Below, piece by piece: positions 18,586 to 30,278 of a stretch of DNA of 64,000 bases. The DNA is from an uncultured SAR116 cluster alpha proteobacterium (GTDB lineage: Bacteria > Pseudomonadota > Alphaproteobacteria > Puniceispirillales > Marisalimonadaceae), in NCBI GenBank assembly GCA_902593735.1, contig CACJJL010000011.1, forward strand, positions 1 through 64,000, given 5' to 3'. Position 1 is the first letter of the stretch. Every line of letters starts with the position of its first letter. Below the pieces are notes generated by a model. It did not search any database and was not told where the DNA came from. It saw nothing but the letters and a program-made list of their open reading frames with translations. Both the position numbers and the translations under genes were made by a program.

Positions 18586-19173
18586 ATGTATGCACTTTAT
18601 AATATTTGTTTGGACAATGTAGATATGTTTTTTAATTCATATGTAGTTAGTAATTACCAAAAAAAACAAATAATAGATTTATTTTATCAAAAAATAGTAA
18701 ATATTTCTAGAAGTAAAGTTTTTTATACCAAATTATATGTACCTGATACACTAGATGGAAGGTATGATTTGTTAGCTTTGTTTTCAATAATATTAACTTT
18801 TTCTATGTCAAGAACAGGTTCAAAAGGAATTGAATTATCACAAATTTTATTTGATAAAATTTTTTTAGATTTAGACTTAAGTCTTCGTGAATTAGGAGCG
18901 GGAGATGCTGGTGTACATATTAAAATAAAAAACATGGTTAAATCTTATATGGGGCGTCAAAAAGTTTATTGTGATTGTTTTGAAATAAATGATTTCAAAA
19001 AATTGGAAAAACATATTGTTAATAATGTTTATAGAAATGTTAAAAATTATCATAATTCTCATGAAAAACTAGCTGAATATTGTAAAGAATGTGTTATTGA
19101 GTTTAAAGATAAAAATATTAAATATTTTTTATCTGATGATTTAAATTTTCCAAATTTAGACAAAATTAATTAA
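18586..19173 (+). CDS. Ubiquinol-cytochrome c chaperone (CBP3/UQCC family)
   Basis: Family members assist assembly of cytochrome b in the bc1 complex. The 195-residue protein carries PDTLDGRYDLLALFS (46-60), LSRELGAGDAG-like LSLRELGAGDAG (near 100) and SYMGRQKVY, which are hallmark motifs. In relatives a DUF177 gene usually follows. Here about 106 bases without an ORF lead to plsX. The start could also be at the ATG of VDMFFN, 13 codons downstream. Confidence 0.85.
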   Translation: MYALYNICLDNVDMFFNSYVVSNYQKKQIIDLFYQKIVNISRSKVFYTKLYVPDTLDGRYDLLALFSIILTFSMSRTGSKGIELSQILFDKIFLDLDLSLRELGAGDAGVHIKIKNMVKSYMGRQKVYCDCFEINDFKKLEKHIVNNVYRNVKNYHNSHEKLAEYCKECVIEFKDKNIKYFLSDDLNFPNLDKIN

Positions 19174-19279
19174 TAACCAATAAGACTTTAATTTATTAAT
19201 TTGCATAAATCATATGATGTTGTTAATAGTTTACTATTTTAAATTTTTAATTTTAATATAATTTCCAAATGGAGTAATT

Positions 19280-20299
19280 TTGACAAAATTAATACATATA
19301 TCTTTAGATACTATGGGTGGAGATTATGCTCCTAAAATTGTTGTAGAAGGTGCCGCGCAATCTAAAATAAGATATCCAAATTTAGTGTTTTCATTTTTTG
19401 GAAATAAAAGAAAAATAGCTCCACTAATAAATTCTTTAGGAATACTTCAAAATTCTAAAATTATTCATACAAGTGATATTATAGACGCTAATGAAAAACC
19501 GAGCATTGCAGTACGTAAAGGCAAAAACTCATCAATGGCAATGGCAATTCAACTAGTTAAATCTGGAAAAGCTGACGCTGTAGTTTCTGCAGGGAATACA
19601 GGTGCTTTAATGGCAATGACCAAGTTATTTCTTAGACCAATGGAAGGTATAACCAGGCCAGCTATCGCAGCTTATTTTCCAACTATTGCTGGTGAAAGTT
19701 GTATGTTAGATTTAGGTGCAAATATTGAATGCGATGCTAAAAATCTGGTTCAATTTGCTTTTATGGGACAGGCTTTTGCAAACATTGTAATGGGCATTAC
19801 TAATCCAACAATTTCACTTCTTAACATTGGTGAAGAAGAACAAAAGGGTCTAGATTATATTAAAGAGGCATCAAAAATTCTAATAAGTTTGAAGAACCAA
19901 ATTAATTATACAGGATTTATTGAAGGTGATAAAATTGCTCAAGGTATAGCTGATGTAATTATTGCCGATGGATTTATTGGAAACGTTTCTCTTAAAACTG
20001 CTGAAGGAACTGCTATGTTAGTTACTTCTTATTTAAAAAAAGCATTGACAAGCTCTTTAAGTTCTAAAATTGGTTATTTGTTTGCTAAAAAAGCGATAAA
20101 TAATTTTAGACTTCAAATGGATCCAAGAAAATATAATGGAGCAGTCTTTCTTGGATTAAATGGTATTGCTGTTAAAAGCCATGGTGGCACTGATGCATTT
20201 GGTTTTGCAAACGCAATTGGAGTTGCTGTAGATATGGTAAGGTATAATTTTATTTCTGATTTACAAAATAACATTAGTAAAATTAAATACAGCCTTTAA
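19280..20299 (+). CDS. plsX: Phosphate acyltransferase PlsX
   Basis: PlsX converts acyl-ACP to acyl-phosphate for phospholipid synthesis. The 339-residue protein starts with the family signature ISLDTMGGDYAP and includes VSAGNTGALMA, DLGANIECD and the ADGFIGNVSLKTAEG stretch. The start is a TTG, supported by GGAG at 19271-19274 five bases upstream. It lies directly before fabH, as in most bacteria. Confidence 0.95.
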   Translation: MTKLIHISLDTMGGDYAPKIVVEGAAQSKIRYPNLVFSFFGNKRKIAPLINSLGILQNSKIIHTSDIIDANEKPSIAVRKGKNSSMAMAIQLVKSGKADAVVSAGNTGALMAMTKLFLRPMEGITRPAIAAYFPTIAGESCMLDLGANIECDAKNLVQFAFMGQAFANIVMGITNPTISLLNIGEEEQKGLDYIKEASKILISLKNQINYTGFIEGDKIAQGIADVIIADGFIGNVSLKTAEGTAMLVTSYLKKALTSSLSSKIGYLFAKKAINNFRLQMDPRKYNGAVFLGLNGIAVKSHGGTDAFGFANAIGVAVDMVRYNFISDLQNNISKIKYSL

Positions 20300-20314
20300 T
20301 CGCCCTGTCATTAT

Positions 20315-20330
20315 AGGAGGATGTAAAATT
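20315..20330 (+). promoter_or_regulatory. fabH ribosome binding site with ATG-TAA mini-frame and presumed ATT start
   Basis: AGGAGG (20315-20320) is a perfect Shine-Dalgarno. The ATG touching it (20321) is out of frame with fabH and is followed at once by TAA. Seven bases after the AGGAGG comes ATT (20328-20330), in frame with the conserved KAS III N-terminus. Spacing therefore favours initiation at ATT. The alternative is a one-base sequence error (an extra T at 20324) that would turn the ATG into the start. Confidence 0.5.
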
Positions 20331-21320
20331 TCTTATAATATATTACTAACTGGTGTAGGCGCCTATTTGCCTATTAACAAATGTTCAAATGAAAGTCTTT
20401 CTGAATTTGTTGACACTTCAGATGAATGGATATCAAAAAGATCTGGAATTAAAAATCGATATTTTGTTTCAGATGGAGAAACTACTTCTGATATGGCTTA
20501 CAATGCTTCTTGTATTGCTATTAAAAATGCAAATATCAATAAAAATGATATCGATTTGATAATAGTTGCTACTACTACTCCTGATCATACTTTCCCTTCT
20601 ACAGCTACTCTTGTTCAAAAAAAATTAGGAATAAATGCAGTTTCTTTTGATGTTCAAGCAGTTTGTGCAGGTTTCATTTTTGCTCTTTCAGTTGCAAAGT
20701 CTATGATGTCTGAAAAATTGTATAATAACTGTTTAATTATTGGAGCAGATTCAATGTCAAAACTGTTAGACTGGAATGATAGGTCAACCTCAGTTTTATT
20801 TGGAGATGGTGCAGGAGCGATTGTTCTTCAAAAATTTGAATGTAATAAAAACATATATGATGATTGGGGAATATTATCCAATGTAATACACTCAGATGGA
20901 AATTTTTATGATTTATTAAAAACTAATGGTGGAGTTTCAAGTAATCAAAGCACGGGTTTCATAGAAATGACAGGTAAAGAAGTTTTTAAACACGCCGTAG
21001 ATAAGCTTTCATCCTCTTTTGAGGAAGTTTTAACATTTTCGAAAAAAAACATTGACGAAATTGATTGGCTTATACCGCATCAAGCAAATCAAAGAATCAT
21101 TTTAGCTGTTGCAGAAAAAATGAAAATTGATATCAATAAAGTAATCTCAACTGTAAAAGATCATGGCAACACCTCTGCTGCTTCTATTCCACTCGCTTTG
21201 CACAAAGCGATTAGAACTAATAAAGTTAAAAATGGCAATTTAATTGGTTTTAATGCAATTGGCGGTGGTCTAAGTTGGGGAGCTTCAATCGTTAGAATTG
21301 GTAAACCACAACTTTTGTAA
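20328..21320 (+). CDS. fabH: Beta-ketoacyl-ACP synthase III
   Basis: FabH condenses acetyl-CoA with malonyl-ACP to start fatty-acid synthesis. Counting from the ATT at 20328 (330 residues), the catalytic triad is Cys113 (VCAGF), His251 (PHQANQ) and Asn281 (HGNTSAAS). The first strand LLTGVGAYLP lies upstream of the nearest in-frame ATG/GTG/TTG codon (TTG 20367), which would cut it off. The true start is therefore further 5', most likely the ATT behind AGGAGG. If a base was wrongly inserted at 20324, the start would be ATG 20321 (332 residues). Confidence 0.93.
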   Translation: MSYNILLTGVGAYLPINKCSNESLSEFVDTSDEWISKRSGIKNRYFVSDGETTSDMAYNASCIAIKNANINKNDIDLIIVATTTPDHTFPSTATLVQKKLGINAVSFDVQAVCAGFIFALSVAKSMMSEKLYNNCLIIGADSMSKLLDWNDRSTSVLFGDGAGAIVLQKFECNKNIYDDWGILSNVIHSDGNFYDLLKTNGGVSSNQSTGFIEMTGKEVFKHAVDKLSSSFEEVLTFSKKNIDEIDWLIPHQANQRIILAVAEKMKIDINKVISTVKDHGNTSAASIPLALHKAIRTNKVKNGNLIGFNAIGGGLSWGASIVRIGKPQLL

Positions 21321-21362
21321 AAAAAAACTTTTAACTTAGTAAATTTGTATTAATATGTAGCT

Positions 21363-21650
21363 ATGAAAAAAACATGGACGAGAAATGATCTTATTGAATC
21401 AATAAGTGACAATGTTGGCTTATCTCAATCTGATTCATCTTTTATAATAGAGGAAATTTTTGAATTTATTTTAAATGAACTTGAAAAGGGTGAAGATGTA
21501 AAAATTTCATCCTTTGGCACATTTTCAGTTAGGCACAAAAATACTAGAATTGGTAGAAATCCTAAAACAAAAATTGAAGTTCCAATTAAAGAACGTAATG
21601 TTGTAACATTTAGTTCTTCAAATATTTTAAAGTCAAAATTCAATTTATAA
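21363..21650 (+). CDS. ihfA: Integration host factor alpha subunit
   Basis: IHF is a sequence-specific DNA-bending heterodimer of the HU family. The 95-residue protein shows the family pattern KISSFGTFSVRHKNTRIGRNPKT (split here by hydrophobic core positions) ending in the beta-arm RNPKTK. The IHF-alpha identity rests on its place between fabH and merR, the standard alphaproteobacterial context. HU itself cannot be fully excluded. Confidence 0.88.
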   Translation: MKKTWTRNDLIESISDNVGLSQSDSSFIIEEIFEFILNELEKGEDVKISSFGTFSVRHKNTRIGRNPKTKIEVPIKERNVVTFSSSNILKSKFNL

Positions 21651-21661
21651 ATTTATAATTA

Positions 21662-22003
21662 ATGTCTAGCGAAATGTCATTCTTCACAATCTCAAAAACT
21701 TCTAAAATTATAGGCGTCCAATCTCATGTTTTGAGATTTTGGGAAAAAAAATTTTTATCAATTAATCCAAAAAAAAGTAGTAGTGGCAGAAGATATTATT
21801 CATCAGATGATATTCAATTTTTACTTAAGATAAAAAAATTGCTTTATGAAGAGGGGTTTACGATTAAAGGTGCTGTAAATTATATTAACAAAAAACATAA
21901 AGAAAAAGATTCAAATGAGGACAGTCAAGCAATTTTGAAATTAAATGAAGCAATATCATTAATTAAAGAAGGCTCACATTTAATAAAAAAAAATATGAAT
22001 TAA
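21662..22003 (+). CDS. MerR-family transcriptional regulator
   Basis: A 113-residue protein with one N-terminal winged HTH: FFTISKTSKIIGV, VLRFWEKKF and GRRYYSSDDI, then a helical tail with no obvious effector domain. The gene next to ihfA is conserved in alphaproteobacteria, but its target is unknown. Its 3' end overlaps ppiD, which runs the other way, by four bases. Confidence 0.88.
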   Translation: MSSEMSFFTISKTSKIIGVQSHVLRFWEKKFLSINPKKSSSGRRYYSSDDIQFLLKIKKLLYEEGFTIKGAVNYINKKHKEKDSNEDSQAILKLNEAISLIKEGSHLIKKNMN

Positions 22004-23865
22004 TTACTAATCTCTGGTTTAAGGAAATAATCTTCTAATTCCTTATAATTTCTTTTCAACTTATGCTTTTTGGCTAAGTCAATAACAAAAGAATTTGAAA
22101 AATCATTAAAAAAGCTTTTGGAAAAATTGATATTTAAATCGTCATAAATTTTTTTATCAAATTTATAATTATCAATTTTAATTTTTTTAATTCTTAAAGC
22201 TATTATTGATTTATTAGATACTAAAAGGTTAATAGCCTTATCATTTATATTAAAAATGCTTTCAATTAAAAATGGATCGTTAATTTTTTCTAAAAATTTA
22301 TCACTTCTCGTAATAGAAGTGTTAAAAGCAAGATTGTTTTCATTTTTAGAAATTAGCTGCTTTGCTTTTTCCTTAGATTTAAAAATTAATTCCTTTTCTA
22401 ACCAATTATTATAAACCTTTGATTTTACTTGCTTAAATGTTGGTTTTTCATTTTTATTTTCACTAACTATCTCTATTAAATTGTAGATATCTTCAGTTGA
22501 ATTAAATATTTCGCTTATTTCATTTAAATTAGTATCCCAAATATTTTTTAAAAATTGTGGTTTTCTCTCAAGAAAGCTAGTTTTTTTATCATATGAGTAA
22601 ATTAATCCTTGCTTAGATATTTTTCTAATTTTTTTTATTTTTAATTTATTATTTAATATTTCTGAATTTACAATATCGTCTAAATTATTTCCTTCTGCAA
22701 TTTGGTCTTCAATTAAATCAAGTTTTTCAAAAAGAATTTCTTCTGACAATTCTTTTCTTAACTTATTTTTGATATCTTCTATTACTTCTTCATAATCAAT
22801 TTGTTTTTTTGGAACAATTTTAATTATTTTGTAAATACTATAACCAAATTTAGTTTTTATTGGACCAATTGTTTCATTTAAATCACTTTCAAAGACTTTT
22901 TCTGCACTTTCAGTTGGCAAATCAGATTTACTTAAAAGGCCAATATTAGTGTCAGTTTTACTTAAATTAAAAATATTTTTTGTAAGTCTGTTAAAATTTT
23001 TACCAGATTTCTCTAAACGAATAAATTGATCAGCTTTTGACTTATCTTGAGTGACTATTTGAAGAATTTCTCTCTTTTCTTCAATAACATAATTATTCTT
23101 TTCAATTTCATATTTATCATATATATCTTTTTGATTTAAAACAACCTCATTTTCGAAGATTGAAGGATCTATTTCTATGTAATTGATGTCTCTTGTAATA
23201 GGTATTTCGTAAAATTCTTTATTTTCGTTATAAAATTGTTGCAGAATATTATCAGTTGGCCTAGATAATTCATTTTTATTTATAAATTCAAATGTTTCGT
23301 ATTGAATTTCTCTAACTTCATTTTGCCAATCAATCATTTTTTTAACAATTTTTTCATTGTAATAATCATTCAAAATAAATGGCATTGATATTTGTCTTAG
23401 ATTAGATTCTGTATTAATCATCTGTATATATTTAGCCTCAGATAAGCCTACGTTTTTTAATGATTGTGAAAATTTATTTTGTGAAAATTTTCCTAGAGTA
23501 TTTTTAAAAGCTTCTTCTTTTTTTATTGCATTTGTTTTTTCTGATAATGGTACATGTAAATTTAGAGAATCTGCTTCTGCATTTATTAAGATTTCTCGTT
23601 CAATATTTTTTAAAATATTTTTATGCAAACCGCCTTTGATAGCGTCTTGCAAGCTTGGTCTTTCAGGTAACAAATATCTAGATCTATTAATTTCATTTAG
23701 AATTTCTTCAATAGATATAGCTTGACCTTCAACGCTTACAATATTTTTTCCTCTACTTCCACCAGTTAAGTCCCCAACTCCCCACAATGCAAATCCACAT
23801 ATTAATAATACTAGAAAGCATTTAAAAAATATAGAACGAGTTTGATTACGAAGTGCTCTTAACAT
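22000..23865 (-). CDS. ppiD: Peptidyl-prolyl isomerase PpiD-like, membrane-anchored
   Basis: PpiD-type proteins are inner-membrane-anchored periplasmic chaperones that help outer-membrane proteins fold. The 621-residue protein has a cytoplasmic tail (MLRALRNQTRS), one membrane helix (about 13-31), a SurA-like N-domain (about 36-190) and a parvulin-like domain near 255-365 (IGLLSKSDLP, GPIKTKFGYSIYKI). A long, diverged helical C-terminal part follows. Divergent from tpiA, with 109 AT-rich bases between. Confidence 0.87.
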   Translation of the reverse strand: MLRALRNQTRSIFFKCFLVLLICGFALWGVGDLTGGSRGKNIVSVEGQAISIEEILNEINRSRYLLPERPSLQDAIKGGLHKNILKNIEREILINAEADSLNLHVPLSEKTNAIKKEEAFKNTLGKFSQNKFSQSLKNVGLSEAKYIQMINTESNLRQISMPFILNDYYNEKIVKKMIDWQNEVREIQYETFEFINKNELSRPTDNILQQFYNENKEFYEIPITRDINYIEIDPSIFENEVVLNQKDIYDKYEIEKNNYVIEEKREILQIVTQDKSKADQFIRLEKSGKNFNRLTKNIFNLSKTDTNIGLLSKSDLPTESAEKVFESDLNETIGPIKTKFGYSIYKIIKIVPKKQIDYEEVIEDIKNKLRKELSEEILFEKLDLIEDQIAEGNNLDDIVNSEILNNKLKIKKIRKISKQGLIYSYDKKTSFLERKPQFLKNIWDTNLNEISEIFNSTEDIYNLIEIVSENKNEKPTFKQVKSKVYNNWLEKELIFKSKEKAKQLISKNENNLAFNTSITRSDKFLEKINDPFLIESIFNINDKAINLLVSNKSIIALRIKKIKIDNYKFDKKIYDDLNINFSKSFFNDFSNSFVIDLAKKHKLKRNYKELEDYFLKPEISN

Positions 23866-23974
23866 TAATTTACCCAGTTTGTTTGTTAAATTATATAAAT
23901 TAATATACTATTTAAAAAAAATTATAAATACCTATTTAATTAAATAAATTTATTATCATAGGATAATTTTAAAT

Positions 23975-24727
23975 ATGTTCATAGCTGCCAATTGGAAAAT
24001 GAATTTAAGTAAAAAATCAATTTCATACTTTATTGAAAGTCTGCAGAGTGTTGAATTTTCAAAAACTGTAAACGCATGTATTTTTCCACCTTCAACATAT
24101 ATAGACTTTTTGTTAAACTCTATAGGTAAATTACCAATTTCAGTTGGAGGACAAAATTGTCATTATGAGTTATCTGGAGCATTTACTGGTGAAATTTCAC
24201 CACTGTTTCTGAAGGATATAGGATGTACTTATGTAATCTTAGGACATTCTGAAAGAAGATGTTTTAATAATGAAACTAATGAAGATATTAAATTAAAAAT
24301 TCAATCAGCAATAAAAGCAGACTTAAACCCAATTCTTTGTGTCGGCGAAAAATTAATTGATCGAGAACAAGGCAATGCAAATAAATTTATAAAAAATCAA
24401 ATAATCGGTTGTCTACCTGAAAATCTTGACAAAACATTTATTGCATATGAACCAATTTGGTCTATTGGAACTGGTAAAATTCCAAATTATTCTCAAATTT
24501 CAGAAATGCATAAGCACATTAAAGAAATTGTATTCGATATTACAAGAAAAAATATTAAAGTTTTGTATGGAGGCTCTGTCAATAAGAAAAATATAAGTAA
24601 CATATTGAAAATTAAAGATGTTGATGGAGTTTTAGTGGGTGGTGCAAGCTTAAATGTTAAAGATTTTCTTGCAATTTACAGTGCAGCAGTTAAACATTTA
24701 TGTGAAAATAATAATATAGAGAATTAA
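23975..24727 (+). CDS. tpiA: Triosephosphate isomerase
   Basis: TpiA interconverts dihydroxyacetone phosphate and glyceraldehyde 3-phosphate. The 250-residue TIM barrel has Lys8 (AANWKMN), His91 (GHSERR) and Glu159 (AYEPIWSIGTG), plus the phosphate loop YGGSVN. The stop is immediately followed by the secG start. This begins a long co-directional run to ratA. Confidence 0.96.
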   Translation: MFIAANWKMNLSKKSISYFIESLQSVEFSKTVNACIFPPSTYIDFLLNSIGKLPISVGGQNCHYELSGAFTGEISPLFLKDIGCTYVILGHSERRCFNNETNEDIKLKIQSAIKADLNPILCVGEKLIDREQGNANKFIKNQIIGCLPENLDKTFIAYEPIWSIGTGKIPNYSQISEMHKHIKEIVFDITRKNIKVLYGGSVNKKNISNILKIKDVDGVLVGGASLNVKDFLAIYSAAVKHLCENNNIEN

Positions 24728-25039
24728 ATGATTACAATAATTTTAGTGATACATGTTATTTTAGCGTTATGTATTATTATCGCAGTATTATTACAAAAAA
24801 GTGAAGGCGGTGGATTAGGTATTGGCGGTTCCGGAAGTGGTGGAGGTGGTTTTATGACAGCTAGAGGAACTGCAAATTTTATGACTAAGTTAACTGCATT
24901 ATTAGGAGGTTGTTTTTTCTTAACTTCTATCATTTTAGCTTTACTTTCTCCTGATAATGCTCCTTCTATTGCAACAGAAGTACAAAAATCAATAGAAAAG
25001 AATTCAACTAATGAGCCGTCTGTTCCTATTGGCAATTAA
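24728..25039 (+). CDS. secG: Protein translocase subunit SecG
   Basis: SecG is the small accessory subunit of SecYEG. The 103-residue protein has two hydrophobic helices (about 2-20 and 56-76) around the glycine-rich stretch KSEGGGLGIGGSGSGGGG. The polar tail is short. The start directly follows the tpiA stop and pyrG is 17 bases downstream, the conserved tpiA-secG-pyrG order. Confidence 0.93.
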   Translation: MITIILVIHVILALCIIIAVLLQKSEGGGLGIGGSGSGGGGFMTARGTANFMTKLTALLGGCFFLTSIILALLSPDNAPSIATEVQKSIEKNSTNEPSVPIGN

Positions 25040-25056
25040 AAAAATCTAGGATTTAA

Positions 25057-26703
<1,647 letters not shown>

Positions 26704-26729
26704 TGTTATATATTTTGGTATTGTATTAA

Positions 26730-27554
26730 ATGTCCCAAAACTTTGTTGAAATATTAAATTTTAAAGTATCTAATGAACTTCCTTTATTTTTAATTGCTGG
26801 CCCTTGTTCTATTGAAAGCAAAGAACACGCTATTAACCATGCAGGTATGATTAAAGATATATGTAAAAAATTAAATATAAATTTTGTTTATAAATCATCT
26901 TTTGATAAAGCAAATAGAACTAGTACAAAGTCTTCTAGGGGGGTGGGCCTGGAAAAGGGTTTAAGTATTTTATCTGATGTAAAAAAAACATTTAATTTGC
27001 CAATTTTGACTGATGTTCATGAAACACATCAATGTAAAGATATTGAAGAAATTGTTGATATTATTCAAATACCTGCTTTTTTATGTAGGCAAACTGATTT
27101 ATTAATTGCTGCTGCTAATACTAAAAGGGTAATAAATGTAAAAAAAGGACAATTTTTAGCCCCTTGGGACATGAAAAATGTATTAGACAAGATTTTAAAT
27201 AATGGGAATGATCAAATTTTACTTACTGAAAGAGGTACATCTTTTGGCTACAACACATTAGTTTCAGATATGCGCGCACTTCCGCAAATGTCTAGTTTTG
27301 GATACCCAATAATTTTCGACGCAACACATTCTGTTCAGCAACCTGGAGGATTAGGCCTTACATCTGGAGGTCAAAGAGAGTTTGTTCCAACATTATCAAG
27401 AGCTGCTGTTTCAGTAGGAGTTTCAGGTTTGTTTATTGAAGTTCATGAAAATCCTGATAAGGCTCCAAGTGATGGCCCAAATATGTTAAAAATGTCTGAA
27501 CTTGAACCTTTATTGGCTAAATTGATAGAAATAGATAAAATTATTAAAGTGTAG
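26730..27554 (+). CDS. kdsA: 2-dehydro-3-deoxyphosphooctonate aldolase (KDO-8-P synthase)
   Basis: KdsA joins phosphoenolpyruvate and arabinose 5-phosphate to make KDO 8-phosphate for lipopolysaccharide. The 274-residue barrel shows IAGPCSIES (near 23), the [10 protein letters not shown] stretch (near 54), [16 protein letters not shown] and [12 protein letters not shown]. Its presence indicates a KDO-containing outer membrane. It lies just before eno, giving a PEP-using gene beside a PEP-making one. Confidence 0.96.
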   Translation: MSQNFVEILNFKVSNELPLFLIAGPCSIESKEHAINHAGMIKDICKKLNINFVYKSSFDKANRTSTKSSRGVGLEKGLSILSDVKKTFNLPILTDVHETHQCKDIEEIVDIIQIPAFLCRQTDLLIAAANTKRVINVKKGQFLAPWDMKNVLDKILNNGNDQILLTERGTSFGYNTLVSDMRALPQMSSFGYPIIFDATHSVQQPGGLGLTSGGQREFVPTLSRAAVSVGVSGLFIEVHENPDKAPSDGPNMLKMSELEPLLAKLIEIDKIIKV

Positions 27555-27579
27555 TATAGTATCCTAAATTGGAGTTATT

Positions 27580-28863
27580 ATGGTCTATATTGAAGATGTC
27601 CAAGCTAGACAAATATTAGATAGTAGAGGTAATCCAACTTTAGAAGTGGATGTGAGATTATCTGATGGAAGTGTTGGTAGAGCAGCTGTCCCATCAGGAG
27701 CCTCAACAGGAAAGTATGAAGCTTATGAGCTAAGAGACAGAAAAAGTAATTTATACAACGGGTATGGTGTAAGTAAAGCTGTTGAAAATGTAAATGTTGA
27801 AATATTCAACACTTTTTCTGGAAGAAATCCACTTGAACAAAAAAGTATAGATTATGATTTAATTGAGCTTGATAATACAAAAAATAAAAGTCGTCTTGGG
27901 GCCAATGCTATGCTAGGTTTTTCAATGGCTGTTGCAAGAGCTTCTGCTAATTTCAAAGGTTCACCTCTTTGGCATTATCTTGGTGGTATTAGAGCAAATA
28001 CTTTACCTGTGCCAATGATGAATATAATTAATGGTGGTGCACACGCTAATAATGGATTAGATTTTCAAGAATGTATGATAATGCCTATTGGGTTTTCAAC
28101 ATTTTCTGAAGCACTTAGAGCTGGTGTAGAAATTTTCCAAAGTTTAAAAAGTATTTTGTCAGAAAATTCGCTTTCAACTGCAGTTGGCGATGAAGGTGGA
28201 TTTGCACCTAATATTAGTAATCTTGATGAAGCACTTTCCTATATTTCTAGAGCTGTAGAAAAAAGTGGATATAAATTAGGAGAAGAAATTTTTATATCTA
28301 TTGACGCTGCTGCTAGTGAATTATATAAGAAAGGTTTTTATCATCTAAGTGGTGAAAATAAAAAACTAAATACTAATGAACTTTTTAAATATTGGGAAGG
28401 TATTTGTAAAAAATTTCCAATTGTGTCAATTGAAGATCCTTTTGATGAAAATGATTGGGATGGCTTTAAGGAGCTCACTAAGTTTTTAGGTAAAAAATTA
28501 CAAGTTGTTGGAGATGATTTATTTGTTACAAATAAAAAACGACTTCTTAAAGGTATTAAAGAAAAGTCAGGTAACGCAATTTTAATAAAATTAAATCAAA
28601 TTGGAACCGTTTCAGAAACTCTAGAAACTATTGAACTTGCCAAAAATTATAATTTTGGGGTTATAATTTCTCATAGATCAGGGGAAACAGAGGATGTTTT
28701 TATAAGTGATCTCTCAGTTGCACTTAATGCTGGTCAAATTAAAACAGGCTCATTGTCTAGAAGTGATAGAACAGCTAAGTATAATCAACTTCTTAGAATT
28801 GAAGAAGCTTTAGGGGACAACGCTTGTTATTATGGTAAAAATTATTTTTATAGAAATAACTAA
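27580..28863 (+). CDS. eno: Enolase
   Basis: Enolase dehydrates 2-phosphoglycerate to phosphoenolpyruvate. The 427-residue protein has [14 protein letters not shown] (near 13), [10 protein letters not shown] (near 38), [10 protein letters not shown] (near 206), metal-binding [20 protein letters not shown] and [14 protein letters not shown] at 27571-27574 lies six bases upstream of the ATG. It is followed after 11 bases by the ftsB-like gene. Confidence 0.97.
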   Translation: MVYIEDVQARQILDSRGNPTLEVDVRLSDGSVGRAAVPSGASTGKYEAYELRDRKSNLYNGYGVSKAVENVNVEIFNTFSGRNPLEQKSIDYDLIELDNTKNKSRLGANAMLGFSMAVARASANFKGSPLWHYLGGIRANTLPVPMMNIINGGAHANNGLDFQECMIMPIGFSTFSEALRAGVEIFQSLKSILSENSLSTAVGDEGGFAPNISNLDEALSYISRAVEKSGYKLGEEIFISIDAAASELYKKGFYHLSGENKKLNTNELFKYWEGICKKFPIVSIEDPFDENDWDGFKELTKFLGKKLQVVGDDLFVTNKKRLLKGIKEKSGNAILIKLNQIGTVSETLETIELAKNYNFGVIISHRSGETEDVFISDLSVALNAGQIKTGSLSRSDRTAKYNQLLRIEEALGDNACYYGKNYFYRNN

Positions 28864-28874
28864 TAGGATTTAAA

Positions 28875-29186
28875 ATGCATAACTTTTTTATCAGAAAAAA
28901 CTTTGTTTTAAATTCTTTTACAATATTAAGTTTTCTTATTTTTGTCTTTTTTACTTCACACATATTTTTTAGCGACAGATCAATTTGGAAAATATTTTTA
29001 TTAAATTCTCAAATTTCTGCTTATAAAAAAGAATATAATGAATTAATTCTTGATAAGGAAAAAATTATATCAGAAATTGATCTTCTGAGAGATAATAACC
29101 TTGATTTTGACTATATTACAGAAATCTCGCACAAGACACTGGGATTAATACAATCAGACCAGATTGTTTTAGAAATAAAAAATTAG
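28875..29186 (+). CDS. ftsB: FtsB/DivIC-family septum formation initiator
   Basis: A 103-residue bitopic protein with a membrane helix at about residues 14-34 and a coiled-coil-like segment (about 45-72, LNSQISAYKKEYNEL). The C-terminal part ends near YITEISHKTLGLIQSDQIVL, as in DivIC/FtsB proteins. Family members act in the FtsQLB divisome complex. Position between eno and pdhA is the conserved alphaproteobacterial context and supports the call. Confidence 0.82.
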   Translation: MHNFFIRKNFVLNSFTILSFLIFVFFTSHIFFSDRSIWKIFLLNSQISAYKKEYNELILDKEKIISEIDLLRDNNLDFDYITEISHKTLGLIQSDQIVLEIKN

Positions 29187-29263
29187 ATTAAATTAGTATT
29201 AGAAATAAATTTAATTCTTTGTTAAAAATAAGATGTTATTTACTTTAAATTCATAGGAATAAA

Positions 29264-30268
29264 ATGAAGAAAAATATAGCTAAAAAAATATTAACCGAAC
29301 CCAAAATGAACTATGATTTAAATTTATTACAAGAAATGTATAAAAAAATGCTTCTTATTAGAAGATTTGAAGAAAAAGCTGGTCAATTATACGGAATGGG
29401 GCAAATTGGAGGTTTCTGTCATTTGTACATTGGGCAGGAAGCTGTAGTTGTTGGCATTCAATCTGCTCAAATTGATGGTGATAGTATTGTCACATCTTAT
29501 AGGGATCATGGTCATATGTTAGCATGCGACATGGACCCTAAAGGAGTAATGGCAGAGCTCACGGGCAGAAAAGATGGTTATTCAAAAGGCAAGGGAGGTT
29601 CCATGCATATGTTTAGCCGTGAAAAGGGTTTTTTTGGTGGGCATGGTATTGTAGCCGCTCAAGTACCAATAGGTGCAGGTTTAGCTTTTTCACACAAATA
29701 TAATGGAAATAAAAATGTTTCGATTACTTATTTTGGAGATGGTGCAGCAAATCAAGGTCAAGTTTATGAGTCTTACAATATTGCCTCGCTTTGGAAGCTC
29801 CCAGTAGTTTTTGTAATTGAAAATAATAAGTATGGTATGGGAACGTCTGTAAATAGATCTTCAGCAGGAGAAAATTTATCTGATAGAGGTAAACCTTATG
29901 GTATTATGTCTGAGATTATTGATGGAATGGATATTCTAGCTGTTAGAGAAGCTGCTGTGAGAGCGATTGAATATTGTAGATCAGGGCAAGGTCCATATAT
30001 TTTAGAAATGAAAACATATAGATATAGAGGACATTCAATGTCTGACCCTGCCAAATATAGGACCAGAGACGAAGTTGACAAAATTAGAAAAACATCTGAT
30101 CCAATAGAAAATATAAAATCTCTTTTAAATAAGATGGGTGTTGAAGATAAAACTCTTAAAGATATTGATACAGATATTAAATCAGTTGTTGCTGAAGCAG
30201 CGAAATTCGCTCAAGTTTCACCTGAGCCATCTGAGGATGAATTATTTACAAATGTAACTATTAATTAA
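29264..30268 (+). CDS. pdhA: Pyruvate dehydrogenase E1 alpha subunit
   Basis: E1 alpha binds thiamine diphosphate and, with E1 beta, decarboxylates pyruvate. The 334-residue protein has the ThDP motif [12 protein letters not shown] (near 163) ending in NN (VIENNKYG), [14 protein letters not shown] and the phosphorylation-loop-like [15 protein letters not shown] lies about eight bases before the ATG. First gene of pdhA-pdhB-pdhC-lpd-lipA. Confidence 0.96.
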   Translation: MKKNIAKKILTEPKMNYDLNLLQEMYKKMLLIRRFEEKAGQLYGMGQIGGFCHLYIGQEAVVVGIQSAQIDGDSIVTSYRDHGHMLACDMDPKGVMAELTGRKDGYSKGKGGSMHMFSREKGFFGGHGIVAAQVPIGAGLAFSHKYNGNKNVSITYFGDGAANQGQVYESYNIASLWKLPVVFVIENNKYGMGTSVNRSSAGENLSDRGKPYGIMSEIIDGMDILAVREAAVRAIEYCRSGQGPYILEMKTYRYRGHSMSDPAKYRTRDEVDKIRKTSDPIENIKSLLNKMGVEDKTLKDIDTDIKSVVAEAAKFAQVSPEPSEDELFTNVTIN

Positions 30269-30278
30269 TGGTGTTTTA

